Assembly: GCA_035512595.1 (NCBI GenBank)
Contig: DATKDU010000186.1
Span: forward strand, 1 to 26,175
Source: DATKDU01 sp035512595
GTDB taxonomy: Bacteria > Planctomycetota > Planctomycetia > Pirellulales > Pirellulaceae
Direction of reading: 5' to 3'
DNA length: 26,175 nt
Shown here: positions 7,110 to 14,966 of the stretch, piece by piece
Layout: each line of letters begins with the position of its first letter
Position numbering within the stretch: the stretch's first letter is position 1
The notes under the pieces: model-generated
Seen by the model: the letters and a program-made list of their open reading frames with translations, nothing else
The model's database searches: none
Told to the model about the DNA's origin: nothing
Made by a program: the position numbers and the translations under genes

Positions 7110-8284
7110 CACGGAACGTTGAATTGTCTGGGTCGAGTGCCCTCAGCCGCAATTGGTGAGCGCGTGCTGAATGAGGGGCCTGTGGTGCATGTTCCCTGCT
7201 TTTCGAGCAACTCCGCCATGGCGCGGCCGAGGCGCTCGCCCGTTTCGTAGTAGGTTTCGGCGTTGTGGTTGTAGTGATGGCCTTGATTGACTGGGGAAAC
7301 GTCCGCTTCGCGCCACAGGTCGCGGGTATCGACGGCCTTCACGTTGCCTTTGAATTCAGGGTATTTCCCGTTGTCGCCATCGACGGCGAGTTGCGCGGTG
7401 GCGATCTGCAAGCCAAAGCCCTCGCGGCCGGGATTGCCGCAGCCGGTGGCCAGCACGAACTTCGCGCTGGGTGAATCGAAGTCCTTCCTGAGCGTCTGAA
7501 TGAGGCGCACGAGATTCTGCTCATAGCGGCCGGCCAGCGCGGCGCTTTGATCCTTGTGTCCCTGCCACCACACGAAGCCTGCGACCTCGTAGCCCTGACC
7601 CTTGTAACCGGGATAGTACTTCTCCAGGTTCTTCAGCACGGCTTTGGCGTGGGCTGTATCGGCGTCGTATTGCCGGCCGGCGTACCACCGAACGGGCTTC
7701 GGTTCGCTCCCCTTGTCCCAGAAGTTGGCGACGTCCTGGTAGCCCGCGTAAATCTTGCCCTCGTGCTCGAACCGTTCGCTGCCGGGCGGGAGCAGATCCC
7801 AACCGAGACTCCGATTGCCGATGCACGCCTTGAGCAAGAGCACGGGCTCGTCGTGAAAGTGCCCCATGACGTGCCCGAAGCCCAGTTCGGGGCCGAACGA
7901 CTTATTCGGAGTCAGCCACTCGTTGCGCATATCGCCGAACTTCTCCAAGTTCTTGTAGTCAACGCCGCGCTGATCCATCACATGCACGTAGCGAGCATCC
8001 TGCCGCGTCGTCCATTGGCCCGAGTCATCGACGAGGTGCGGGTACTTGCCTTGCTCCTTGACCAGGAACTCGAGCGAGCCCTTCGACTCCCGCGGTCCGA
8101 CACGCCCAAAACCAAGCATGTTCGACTGCCCCAGCATGATGTAAACCTGGATCGGCTGCGACAAATCGGCCGGCTTGCCGTCAGGATCGGGCAGTTGAGC
8201 TGGGATCTCCGCGGCTGCCGGCAGAGCGAGCAGCGGCGTGAGGAGAAACATTGTGAGAGCGGCCAACAAGCATCGCGACGTCAT
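7109..8284 (-). CDS. Secreted sialate O-acetylesterase-type (SASA/DUF303) SGNH hydrolase
   Basis: This 391-residue protein carries a signal peptide (MTSRCLLAALTMFLLTPLLA, cleavage near PAAA-E) and the family block I motif VYIMLGQSNMLGFG with Ser54 as probable nucleophile. Further family-like segments are GPELGFGHVMG, LLKACIGNRSLGWDLLPPGS and GFVWWQGHKDQ. The catalytic His is likely within HHYNHN (336-341). It is predicted to remove acetyl groups from sugars in the periplasm or outside the cell. It differs clearly from the other family member in this operon (2216-3451), so the two probably act on different linkages. AAGGGA lies upstream of its ATG, 30 bases separate it from the DapA-family gene, and its stop overlaps the sulfatase start region. 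Confidence 0.9.
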   Translation of the reverse strand: MTSRCLLAALTMFLLTPLLALPAAAEIPAQLPDPDGKPADLSQPIQVYIMLGQSNMLGFGRVGPRESKGSLEFLVKEQGKYPHLVDDSGQWTTRQDARYVHVMDQRGVDYKNLEKFGDMRNEWLTPNKSFGPELGFGHVMGHFHDEPVLLLKACIGNRSLGWDLLPPGSERFEHEGKIYAGYQDVANFWDKGSEPKPVRWYAGRQYDADTAHAKAVLKNLEKYYPGYKGQGYEVAGFVWWQGHKDQSAALAGRYEQNLVRLIQTLRKDFDSPSAKFVLATGCGNPGREGFGLQIATAQLAVDGDNGKYPEFKGNVKAVDTRDLWREADVSPVNQGHHYNHNAETYYETGERLGRAMAELLEKQGTCTTGPSFSTRSPIAAEGTRPRQFNVP

Positions 8285-8314
8285 GCGTGGTCTTTCCCTT
8301 ATAGGACTGGATTG

Positions 8315-9259
8315 TCACCTTGCGCCTGGCCATTCGCTCCACCAGCGCTTGAACTGCCGCCACTGCGCGTGCAAGAACTCGCGTTGGCTCGCACTCAGCC
8401 GGTCCGACTCGTTGAAATGAAGTTCGTATTCGGAAAGGCCTTCGAGAACCATGAGCGCCTTATAATACAAGACGAGGTCGGGGCCTTCATCGAACGTGGA
8501 AAGCACTTGCAGCGCGCCCCCCAGTTCCTGCGCCAGGCGCCTGGACTCGACGTCGCCCGCCGCGGCCTGCTCGCAGAGCTGGATTAGCCGCAGGACCTCT
8601 TTGGGTAGCGCGTTGCCGACGCCGGTGATGGCCCCGACCGCGCCGCAGTTCAGATAGCCATGCACGACTTGCGTATCGACGCCGACCAGCAGCGTCAAAC
8701 TGGGGTCGCCGCTGGTAATGTACTCGGCGGCGTAGCTCAGCGACCGCGGGCCGCCGAATTCCTTGAAGCCGACGAGGTTGGGGTGCTCCTTCCGCAGCTC
8801 GAAGAACAGGTCCGCCTTCGTTTCGAATCCGTAATAGGGACTGTTGTAGATCACTGCCGGCAGCGGGTTTCCTGCGGCCAGTACGCCGGAAAAGTGGGCC
8901 TTCTGGGCTGCCGTGGATGTTCCCCGCGACAGCAACCGGGGAATCACCATCAGCCCGCGGGCTCCCGCCTCTTTCGCGTGGGCCGCATGATTGGCGGCAG
9001 CACGCGGATTCTGAGCGCCCGTGCCCACGACGACGGGCACTCCGGCAGCGACCAATTGCCGCACGCCTTCCTGCCGCTGCGCGTCGGTCAGCAGCGGCCA
9101 GTCCCCCATCGAACCGCAATAGACGACGCCGCGCATCCCCGCCTCGACGAGCCGCCGCGCGGTGCGGACGAGCGCGTCGTAGTCGGGCGTGCGATCGGCG
9201 CGACAGGGCGTCATCAAGGCGGGCAGGCAGCCGTGAAAGATGTTCTCCGTGTCAGGCAT
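8315..9259 (-). CDS. DapA-family lyase/deaminase, resembling hydroxyproline-pathway pyrroline-hydroxycarboxylate deaminases
   Basis: This cytoplasmic 314-residue TIM barrel belongs to the dihydrodipicolinate synthase/N-acetylneuraminate lyase superfamily. The Schiff-base lysine is Lys166 in VGFKEFGGP and the partner tyrosine is Tyr138 in VIYNSPYYG. The usual GTTGE/GSTGE loop reads GSMGDWPLL (49-57), a variant I remember from DapA-like proteins encoded beside 4-hydroxyproline epimerases in Brucella and rhizobia. There the enzyme is the Delta1-pyrroline-4-hydroxy-2-carboxylate deaminase giving 2-oxoglutarate semialdehyde. That makes such a deaminase the leading guess; a 2-keto-3-deoxy sugar-acid aldolase or dehydratase is the alternative. 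AGGAGA lies about 7 bases before the ATG. It sits 27 bases after the hydroxyproline dehydratase-like gene, supporting a common pathway. Confidence 0.85.
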   Translation of the reverse strand: MPDTENIFHGCLPALMTPCRADRTPDYDALVRTARRLVEAGMRGVVYCGSMGDWPLLTDAQRQEGVRQLVAAGVPVVVGTGAQNPRAAANHAAHAKEAGARGLMVIPRLLSRGTSTAAQKAHFSGVLAAGNPLPAVIYNSPYYGFETKADLFFELRKEHPNLVGFKEFGGPRSLSYAAEYITSGDPSLTLLVGVDTQVVHGYLNCGAVGAITGVGNALPKEVLRLIQLCEQAAAGDVESRRLAQELGGALQVLSTFDEGPDLVLYYKALMVLEGLSEYELHFNESDRLSASQREFLHAQWRQFKRWWSEWPGAR

Positions 9260-9286
9260 AACGATCTCCTGGTTCTGATCGGCGAA

Positions 9287-10390
9287 TCAAGTCACTTCGA
9301 GCACGCGCGGCCCCAGCACGTCCAATCGTGGCTGGACGCCCAGTCCCGGCGTCTGGCTGGCGGCCATATAGCCTTGCTCGCGCTGCGGCGCTCCCGCCGC
9401 GGTGCTGACGGTCACATAACTGTTGAAGTCGGTGCTCGTGAAGCGAAACTCTTCGGGAGTGCTGTGGGCCAGGTGCGCGATTGCGGCTGTCGTAATATCG
9501 CCGCCCCAACTGTCTTCGAGGGTCATGGCGATCCCCATCGAAACACACAGATCCCGAGCCTGCTTCGTCTTGGTGAGTCCGCCCAGCTTACTGATCTTCA
9601 GGTTCACCACATCCATCGCCAGGTCGGCCTTCGCTCGCAACAGGATATCCAGCCCGTCGATGTTTTCGTCCAGCACGAAAGGATGGTCGGTGTGCCGGCG
9701 GACGGCCAGGCATTCTTCATAGGTGAGGCACGGCTGCTCGATGTACACGTCCACGTCACGAACGGCGCGGACGACTCGCAGTGCTTCGTGTTGCGTCCAG
9801 CCGGTGTTGGCATCCGCGACGAGGCGATCGGTGGGCTCGAGGATGACTCGCACTTGTCGGATCCGCTCGATGTCTTGATCCGGGTCGCCCCCCACCTTCA
9901 ACTGGAACCGCGTGTACCCCTCGGCCCGATAGCCGGCGACGTTGCGGGCCATCTCCTCGGGCGGCCGCTGCGAGATCGCCCGGTACAGCCGCACGCTTTC
10001 ACCAAACCGGCCACCCATTAGCACACAGACCGGCAGCCCTGTCGCCTGGCCCAGCAGGTCCCAGCAAGCGATGTCGATGCCGGACTTCACGTACGGATGC
10101 CCCTTCAGCGCGGCATCCATGCGCTGATTGAGCTTGGCGAGCTCGCGCGGATCAAACCCGATCAAGTGCGGACCCAGCTCCTTGATTCCCGACCGCACCC
10201 CCTCGGCATAAGCCGGCAGGTAGAACGGCCCCAGCGGACAGACCTCGCCATAGCCGACCATTCCGCACTCGGTCTCCACGCCCACGATCGTGCTGTCGAA
10301 GACCGAGACTGATTTTCCGCCGGACCACTTGTAAGAGCCTTCGACGAGCGGCAACAGGGCGCGATGAGCAAAGATGCGGGCGATTTTCAT
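9287..10390 (-). CDS. Enolase-superfamily enzyme, cis-3-hydroxy-L-proline dehydratase type
   Basis: This 367-residue protein belongs to the mandelate racemase/muconate-lactonizing subgroup. The two catalytic lysines are Lys165 (FQLKVGGD) and Lys265 (NLKISKLGG), and the Mg ligands are Asp193 (VADAN), Glu218 (YIEQP) and Asp241 (LDEN). Blocks such as YRAISQ, GYTRFQLKVGGD, DVYIEQPCLTYEE and STDFNSY closely match what I remember of cis-3-hydroxy-L-proline dehydratase of Labrenzia, which forms Delta1-pyrroline-2-carboxylate. Hydroxyproline-betaine epimerases are the next closest group. Family assignment is strong; exact substrate is inference. The ATG overlaps the stop of the cytochrome gene by four bases, so the two are translationally coupled, and the DapA-family gene follows 27 bases later. 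Confidence 0.9.
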   Translation of the reverse strand: MKIARIFAHRALLPLVEGSYKWSGGKSVSVFDSTIVGVETECGMVGYGEVCPLGPFYLPAYAEGVRSGIKELGPHLIGFDPRELAKLNQRMDAALKGHPYVKSGIDIACWDLLGQATGLPVCVLMGGRFGESVRLYRAISQRPPEEMARNVAGYRAEGYTRFQLKVGGDPDQDIERIRQVRVILEPTDRLVADANTGWTQHEALRVVRAVRDVDVYIEQPCLTYEECLAVRRHTDHPFVLDENIDGLDILLRAKADLAMDVVNLKISKLGGLTKTKQARDLCVSMGIAMTLEDSWGGDITTAAIAHLAHSTPEEFRFTSTDFNSYVTVSTAAGAPQREQGYMAASQTPGLGVQPRLDVLGPRVLEVT

Positions 10391-13300
10391 TTCTCAGTTC
10401 CCAGCGCGTGGATCGTATTGTGGATTCTTCCGGTTATCAGGCGTCCGTCATCTCCCTGGAGGCGATACTTGATCTCCATGCACGAAGTTGGTGCCAGGTC
10501 GGGAAGCTCCAAGGTCACCGTTCGTCTGTCGCCGTCGAGAGCCGCGCCGGCGACGGTCAGCGATTTTTCGCCGATGTGCTTCGAGCCGTAGTTCTGGCTG
10601 CGCTTCAGTCCCCAGACTTTCACTTCAAAGTTCTGCGGTGCAATCGACTTCGCATCGAGTGGGTCGGTGAAAGCGAGTTGCACTCCGCCACTTCGGGCTT
10701 TCAAGCCAACGGGAAGATCGACCGGCTTGCCCGTAGGCCGCACGCGATAGAAGCCGCCTGGCACGACCTGATTGCCGGCCCAGGCGAACATTCCGCAGAC
10801 ATACAAATGGCCATCCGTCAGGTGAAACCGCGGGCGCATGATCCCCGCTGGAAACTTGGGGAGCGGCAGAGCGCACATGCCGCCTTGGGCCTGTCCGCTT
10901 ACGTTTTCGTGCGGTACCACGAAGATCTGCCCCATCCCATAGGATGTGTTGAGCAGCGCGCCGCTCAGCGGACCCCAGGTGTTTTCCGGCACCCAGATCA
11001 GTTCTGCCGGCGATCGATCGAACTCGTTGGTGATCCAGCACAAGGGCTGTTGCATGGCCGAATCGGAGGTGTCCGTAATGTCTGTGTAGCCCCACAAATT
11101 GCCGTAGAATCCGCCTTTCTCGACCAGGTTGATGCGATTCTTGGGCGTCCAGAACCCTTCCTGATCGGTCACGAAGAACGTGCCATCCGGATTCAAGCAG
11201 ACACCGTTCGCCGCCCGAAATCCCGTTGCGAGGATTTCGGTGCTCGCGCCGTCGCGGCTGACTTTCAGCAGTGTGCCGTGGTGGGGCACGAGCGCCTTGA
11301 GGGCGTGTCGCCCGCTCTTGGCGTAATAGAAGTTGCCCTCGGCGTCCGCTTGCAGCCCCATCGCGAACTCGTGAAAGTGCTCCGTCACTTGATGATCGTT
11401 ATTGAAGCAATCGTAGAAGTCGGTCTCGCCGTCGGCGTTCAAGTCATGGAGCCTCACGATCTGGTCGCGGCAACACACAAAGATTTCCCCGTCGCGGAAT
11501 TTTAGTCCGAGGGGCTGGAACAGGCCGGTGGCAATCCGCTGCCAGGTCAATCCCCCCTCGGGTTTGTCGATGCCACTTACTGCCCACACGTCGCCATCCC
11601 AGGTGCAGACTGCCATTCGACGGCCGTCTGGAAAGAAGTCGAAGCCGGTGAGCCGAAGCTGAGCGTTCCAAGGATTTCGCTCGGGGAGGCCGAACGTGTC
11701 CACCGCGAACGGCCCAGCGTCTTTACCCAGCGTAACCGCGGTCTTGAGCACCTCCGGCCAGCGTCTTGGCCCGCCTACGGTAAGCGGCTGTAGCGGCCTG
11801 GGCGCCGGTGAAGTCTTCGCGAAGGCAGCCAGGTCGACCGCCGAAATCTTCGCCATCAGTACTTTGACGCGCGTCGGCGTGGCTGCGGCGGGAATCTTCA
11901 AGACATGGAACCCGTCGTGCGTGACCAAAGACACTCGCGCATCGCCAACAACCGCCGCTGATACCTCTGCCGGGGCAATGCGAGCGAGCAGATCGTGCGA
12001 CGACCGGCCGATTTCCAGCGTCCGGGTGTACGCGTTGATCTTTCCGGCAGATTCGATTTCTAGACCCTCCAGTTCCAGGATGTTCGCATCACCCACGGAA
12101 TAGGAGATGACGGTCTGGTCGCCATAGCTGTACGTGCCCAGAAACCTAGCCCATTTCCGCGGCAGCGGTCCATAGGGACGGTCATCGCGGCCACGCAGGC
12201 GGAGATCCCTGAAGCTGCCGGTTTCCGGGTCGGCCCAGCCTGGGCCAACGGGGTTGGTCACCTGCAACTCGCCCACGAGCTTCGGATGTACCTGGTGCTG
12301 GCCGTCGAAGTGAATTCCCCGCCAGTCGATGAACCCACTACCCGACCAGCCGGCGACATAACGCAGAGTATCGTGGTCAAACAGCGCCCAGTGGGAACCT
12401 CGGGAAACGCCGCCGCCCGGATCCAGACGGACCGCGAGCCCCTTATAGGCGATATTCGGTCCCGGCCCACCGACTTCGTAGGTGTTCATCAGGCTGGGAC
12501 CATAATCCATTGCTATCCACGACTCGACGCTGGCGGGGGCCGGGCCGATCGATTTACCCTTGGGTAATTGAGCGAGATAGCTGTCGTCGATCTTCGTGTA
12601 CTGTGACGGATTCTGCCCCTTTAAGTATGACTCGCGCAGGTAATGGATGACGTCATACTTCTGCTGCGGCACCATCCAGGTCTGCGGGGCCATCAGGTTG
12701 TATCCGCGCGTCAGCGTCTGATAGAGGCTATACGGGTCGCTCCCGTTCTTGAACGTGTAGTTGGCGAACCGGGGAGAGTTGGGAAGCGAGCCCGGCAGAG
12801 TCTTCGTACCGTGGCAATTCGCGCAGACGCGCGCATAGATAGCTTCCCCGCGCTTCAGCGCCCCGTCATCCGCTCCGCGAATCAGCTTCGCATGGTCGAT
12901 GTCCTGTTCGTACTCTGGAAGGGCGAACGCCGCCAATGCCGGTCGCAGTTCCCGGGCGCGATTGGGGCCCCCTTCCGCCACTTCAATCAAATACTTGGCC
13001 AGATCCAAAAACTGCTGCCGATCCGACAGCAGATTGACCAGACCTTCCGGCATCAGCGACTTACCTCCGACCTTCCTTTGATCAATGTCGCCGACGGGAA
13101 CGAGCACCCGCTTGCCCCCCGCCGGATCGATCAGTTCCAGCGACTGGTCCGTTTCTTTCACGAGCAGTCCGGTGATGGTGCGCCCGTCGGTAGTCGATAC
13201 GGTGACCGGCTCGTACCCCTTCTTGATTTGCCTGGAAGGCAGTAGCACCGATTCGATCAAGTGCTCGGCGGTTGCCTGGTCGCCGGCTTTCGCGATGTCG

Positions 13301-13539
13301 GGACCAAGTTGGCTCTCGACCTCGGCGTCGTGGCACTTGGCACACGTCAGAAACGGTTGAAAGAACAAGACCGCCCCGCGCCCGGCGTCTCCCTGCTTGC
13401 GAGCAGCCCGCGCCAGGTCGCTCAAGGGCTCCTTTGCCAGACGGCTATGCAGCGCATCCGCAGGGGGCTGGGCCGCAGCGGTACTGACCAGCGATATCAG
13501 GCAGACGACGAAGCAGCCCCGCAGCGGTGACAAAACCAT
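10387..13539 (-). CDS. Secreted di-c-type cytochrome fused to beta-propeller (PVC type, DUF6797-like)
   Basis: The 1050-residue protein has a signal peptide (MVLSPLRGCFVVCLISLVSTAAA). A Planctomycete/Verrucomicrobium-type haem domain has CAKCH at 66-70 with a probable axial Met163. A second c-type domain has CANCH at 239-243 with a likely axial Met283 (YNLMAP). After a middle region of DUF6797 type (about 310-620) comes a sugar-dehydrogenase-like propeller (about 620-900, e.g. LTGFDFFPDGRRMAVCTWDGDVW and an LNADGETD calcium-like loop). The end is a beta-sandwich-like C-terminus. Such proteins are thought to pass electrons from an extracytoplasmic oxidation to the respiratory chain; the substrate is unknown. 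It is the first gene of the operon, reads away from the PAS-AraC regulator, and its stop overlaps the dehydratase start by four bases. Confidence 0.85.
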   Translation of the reverse strand: MVLSPLRGCFVVCLISLVSTAAAQPPADALHSRLAKEPLSDLARAARKQGDAGRGAVLFFQPFLTCAKCHDAEVESQLGPDIAKAGDQATAEHLIESVLLPSRQIKKGYEPVTVSTTDGRTITGLLVKETDQSLELIDPAGGKRVLVPVGDIDQRKVGGKSLMPEGLVNLLSDRQQFLDLAKYLIEVAEGGPNRARELRPALAAFALPEYEQDIDHAKLIRGADDGALKRGEAIYARVCANCHGTKTLPGSLPNSPRFANYTFKNGSDPYSLYQTLTRGYNLMAPQTWMVPQQKYDVIHYLRESYLKGQNPSQYTKIDDSYLAQLPKGKSIGPAPASVESWIAMDYGPSLMNTYEVGGPGPNIAYKGLAVRLDPGGGVSRGSHWALFDHDTLRYVAGWSGSGFIDWRGIHFDGQHQVHPKLVGELQVTNPVGPGWADPETGSFRDLRLRGRDDRPYGPLPRKWARFLGTYSYGDQTVISYSVGDANILELEGLEIESAGKINAYTRTLEIGRSSHDLLARIAPAEVSAAVVGDARVSLVTHDGFHVLKIPAAATPTRVKVLMAKISAVDLAAFAKTSPAPRPLQPLTVGGPRRWPEVLKTAVTLGKDAGPFAVDTFGLPERNPWNAQLRLTGFDFFPDGRRMAVCTWDGDVWAVSGIDKPEGGLTWQRIATGLFQPLGLKFRDGEIFVCCRDQIVRLHDLNADGETDFYDCFNNDHQVTEHFHEFAMGLQADAEGNFYYAKSGRHALKALVPHHGTLLKVSRDGASTEILATGFRAANGVCLNPDGTFFVTDQEGFWTPKNRINLVEKGGFYGNLWGYTDITDTSDSAMQQPLCWITNEFDRSPAELIWVPENTWGPLSGALLNTSYGMGQIFVVPHENVSGQAQGGMCALPLPKFPAGIMRPRFHLTDGHLYVCGMFAWAGNQVVPGGFYRVRPTGKPVDLPVGLKARSGGVQLAFTDPLDAKSIAPQNFEVKVWGLKRSQNYGSKHIGEKSLTVAGAALDGDRRTVTLELPDLAPTSCMEIKYRLQGDDGRLITGRIHNTIHALGTEK

Positions 13540-13573
13540 ACCCCCCCTTTATTTCTTTGCCCAAAAGCTCGTG

Positions 13574-13585
13574 GCATTATAATGC
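13574..13585. promoter_or_regulatory. Palindromic -10 element of a candidate bidirectional promoter
   Basis: GCATTATAATGC is a perfect 12-base palindrome containing TATAAT on both strands. It lies almost midway between the operon's start codon (13539, minus) and the preferred regulator start (GTG 13626, plus), leaving leaders of roughly 30-36 bases each way. The forward -35 is weak (TTGCCC near 13557-13562) and no good reverse -35 is visible, which would fit promoters that depend on an activator such as the neighbouring AraC protein. Confidence 0.45.
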
Positions 13586-13625
13586 TGACAAATCGCTCGC
13601 TCTTGATCGTGAGAATCGTCCCCAC

Positions 13626-14390
13626 GTGAAACCGCGCACAAACCGAGAGCAGAAGGACCGCACCGGCGAGCCGGCCTCCGTGGACCTCGCGCTGTTGGCA
13701 TCGCTGTTTGACCTCGCACCCGATACGGCTTATTTCGTCAAAGATGCGCAGGGGCGCTATGTGCTGGTCAACGAATCGCTGCTGCTGCGGCACGGTTTGT
13801 CGCGCAAGGAAGACGCCATTGGCAAGCGGCCCTGCGACATCTGCGCCGGTGACTTTGGACGCATTCCCACCGAGCAGGACGAGCGGGTCTTGCGAACGGG
13901 TCGTCCGCTGATCTGCCACTTGGAGTTGCAATGGCAGCGTCCGCACGAGCCCGTCTGGTGCCTCACCAGCAAGTTGCCCATCCGCGATGCCTCCGGCGCC
14001 GTGAGCGGACTGATCGGTTTTTCCCAAGATGTGCGGACGCCCCTCGATTCGAACGAAATCCCGCTCGCATTTGCCGCCGCCATCGGCGAGCATGAGCAGG
14101 ATCCCGCAGCACCGATGACGCCGCTTCTGCTGGCCAGGAAATCAGGAATGTCGCGGCAGCGATTGGCCCGTCTCACCAAGCGCCTGTTTGGACTAACGCC
14201 CTCGCAGTTCATCACGAAAACGCGCCTGACAGCCGCATCGCGCCTGTTGCGGGAAACGAAACGATCGGTGGCGAACATTGCCCTGGCGTGCGGCTATTCC
14301 GACCAAAGCGCCTTCACCCGTGCCTTCCGCGCCGCCACCGGCCAAACTCCGCTGGAACATCGCCGACTACGTGCAGCGAGCAGACCCTAG
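13626..14390 (+). CDS. PAS-domain AraC-family transcriptional regulator
   Basis: The frame opens at 13527, but that would overlap the divergent gene; the GTG at 13626, just downstream of the TATAAT, is the best start and gives 254 residues. A PAS sensor domain occupies about residues 25-136 (FDLAPDTAYFVKDAQGRYVL, then GLIGFSQDV). An AraC double helix-turn-helix occupies about 165-250, including MSRQRLARLTKRLFGLTPSQF and IALACGYSDQSAFTRAF. AraC proteins bind DNA as ligand-responsive activators; here the ligand would bind the PAS domain and is unknown. The divergent layout across an 86-base gap strongly suggests that it controls the operon at 2216-13539. An in-frame GTG at 13680 is an alternative start. 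Confidence 0.88.
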   Translation: MKPRTNREQKDRTGEPASVDLALLASLFDLAPDTAYFVKDAQGRYVLVNESLLLRHGLSRKEDAIGKRPCDICAGDFGRIPTEQDERVLRTGRPLICHLELQWQRPHEPVWCLTSKLPIRDASGAVSGLIGFSQDVRTPLDSNEIPLAFAAAIGEHEQDPAAPMTPLLLARKSGMSRQRLARLTKRLFGLTPSQFITKTRLTAASRLLRETKRSVANIALACGYSDQSAFTRAFRAATGQTPLEHRRLRAASRP

Positions 14391-14541
14391 GCCGCATTTT
14401 ATCGCATCGCCCCTGTGAGACGCATCGACTACTAACTGTGCGGATTTGCGCGATTGTCGCGTATTGCGACACCGCAAGATCCACTATCCCTAATCAGATC
14501 AATCGCCTTTGGTCCTGCTTGCCCGTTGCTTCCTGAGCTTC

Positions 14542-14822
14542 TCATTCATTTGAGAAAGGACCTAGCGGGACGCTGCGCGAAAGCTCCGCTAAGATTTCCG
14601 CGAGCTTCGTCTTGCGGAAAGCGGCTTCAACGCTGGCGACGGCGCGGTCTAATCGGCTGCGCAGCAGACAAAGTCGTACGCCATGGACCCAGCGGGCAGA
14701 CGTGAATGCGCCGTAATGGATCGACGCGTTCACAACTTCCAAAATGGTCAGTTCTTCCGCGATTTAGCCAGCGTCATCGCAGTCTGACTTTGCTGGCAAT
14801 GCTCGGCGATGTCCTGTTCCGA
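14542..14822 (-). pseudogene. Frameshifted remnant of an Rrf2-family regulator
   Basis: Two minus-strand frames together resemble the C-terminal half of an Rrf2 regulator. One frame (about 14822-14762) reads SEQDIAEHC... and ends MTLAKS. A one-base shift then leads into AEELTILEVVNAS (from 14760), matching the family's conserved 'eITLLeVv.A' segment. It continues through a CLLRSRLDRAVASVEAAF helix and KLAEILAELSRSVPLGPF to a stop at 14542. The winged helix is largely missing, the frame is broken and there is no start codon, so it cannot make a working regulator. The family identity rests on short motif similarity and is moderately sure. It forms part of the gene debris between the two intact operons. 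Confidence 0.5.
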
Positions 14823-14966
14823 TTGAGGAGGAGTTTGAGATGCATCGTTGCGCGCATCGGTCTGACAAATGCAGCCGGACGATGGGACCGACGCGCAGAA
14901 CGGCCCATCACCGTCGGTAGAATATGAGGCAGGTAGTGGTGATCGATTTCTGAGAAGCTGCCGCAC

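Noticed and set aside
8315..9259. Sialic-acid lyase reading of the DapA-family gene, suggested by the two sialate-esterase-type neighbours.
   Set aside because: The GSMGDW loop and the dehydratase partner fit hydroxyproline-type proteins better, and no other sialic-acid catabolic gene is present. Esterase family names do not define the substrate.
13527..13625. Longer N-terminus for the AraC regulator from a GTG at 13527.
   Set aside because: It would overlap the divergent gene's coding start and place the TATAAT inside the gene; the extra residues have no domain character.
14455..14471. Small hairpin TGTCGC-GTATT-GCGACA about 65 bases after the AraC gene.
   Set aside because: Only six base pairs and no U-tract; too weak to call a terminator.
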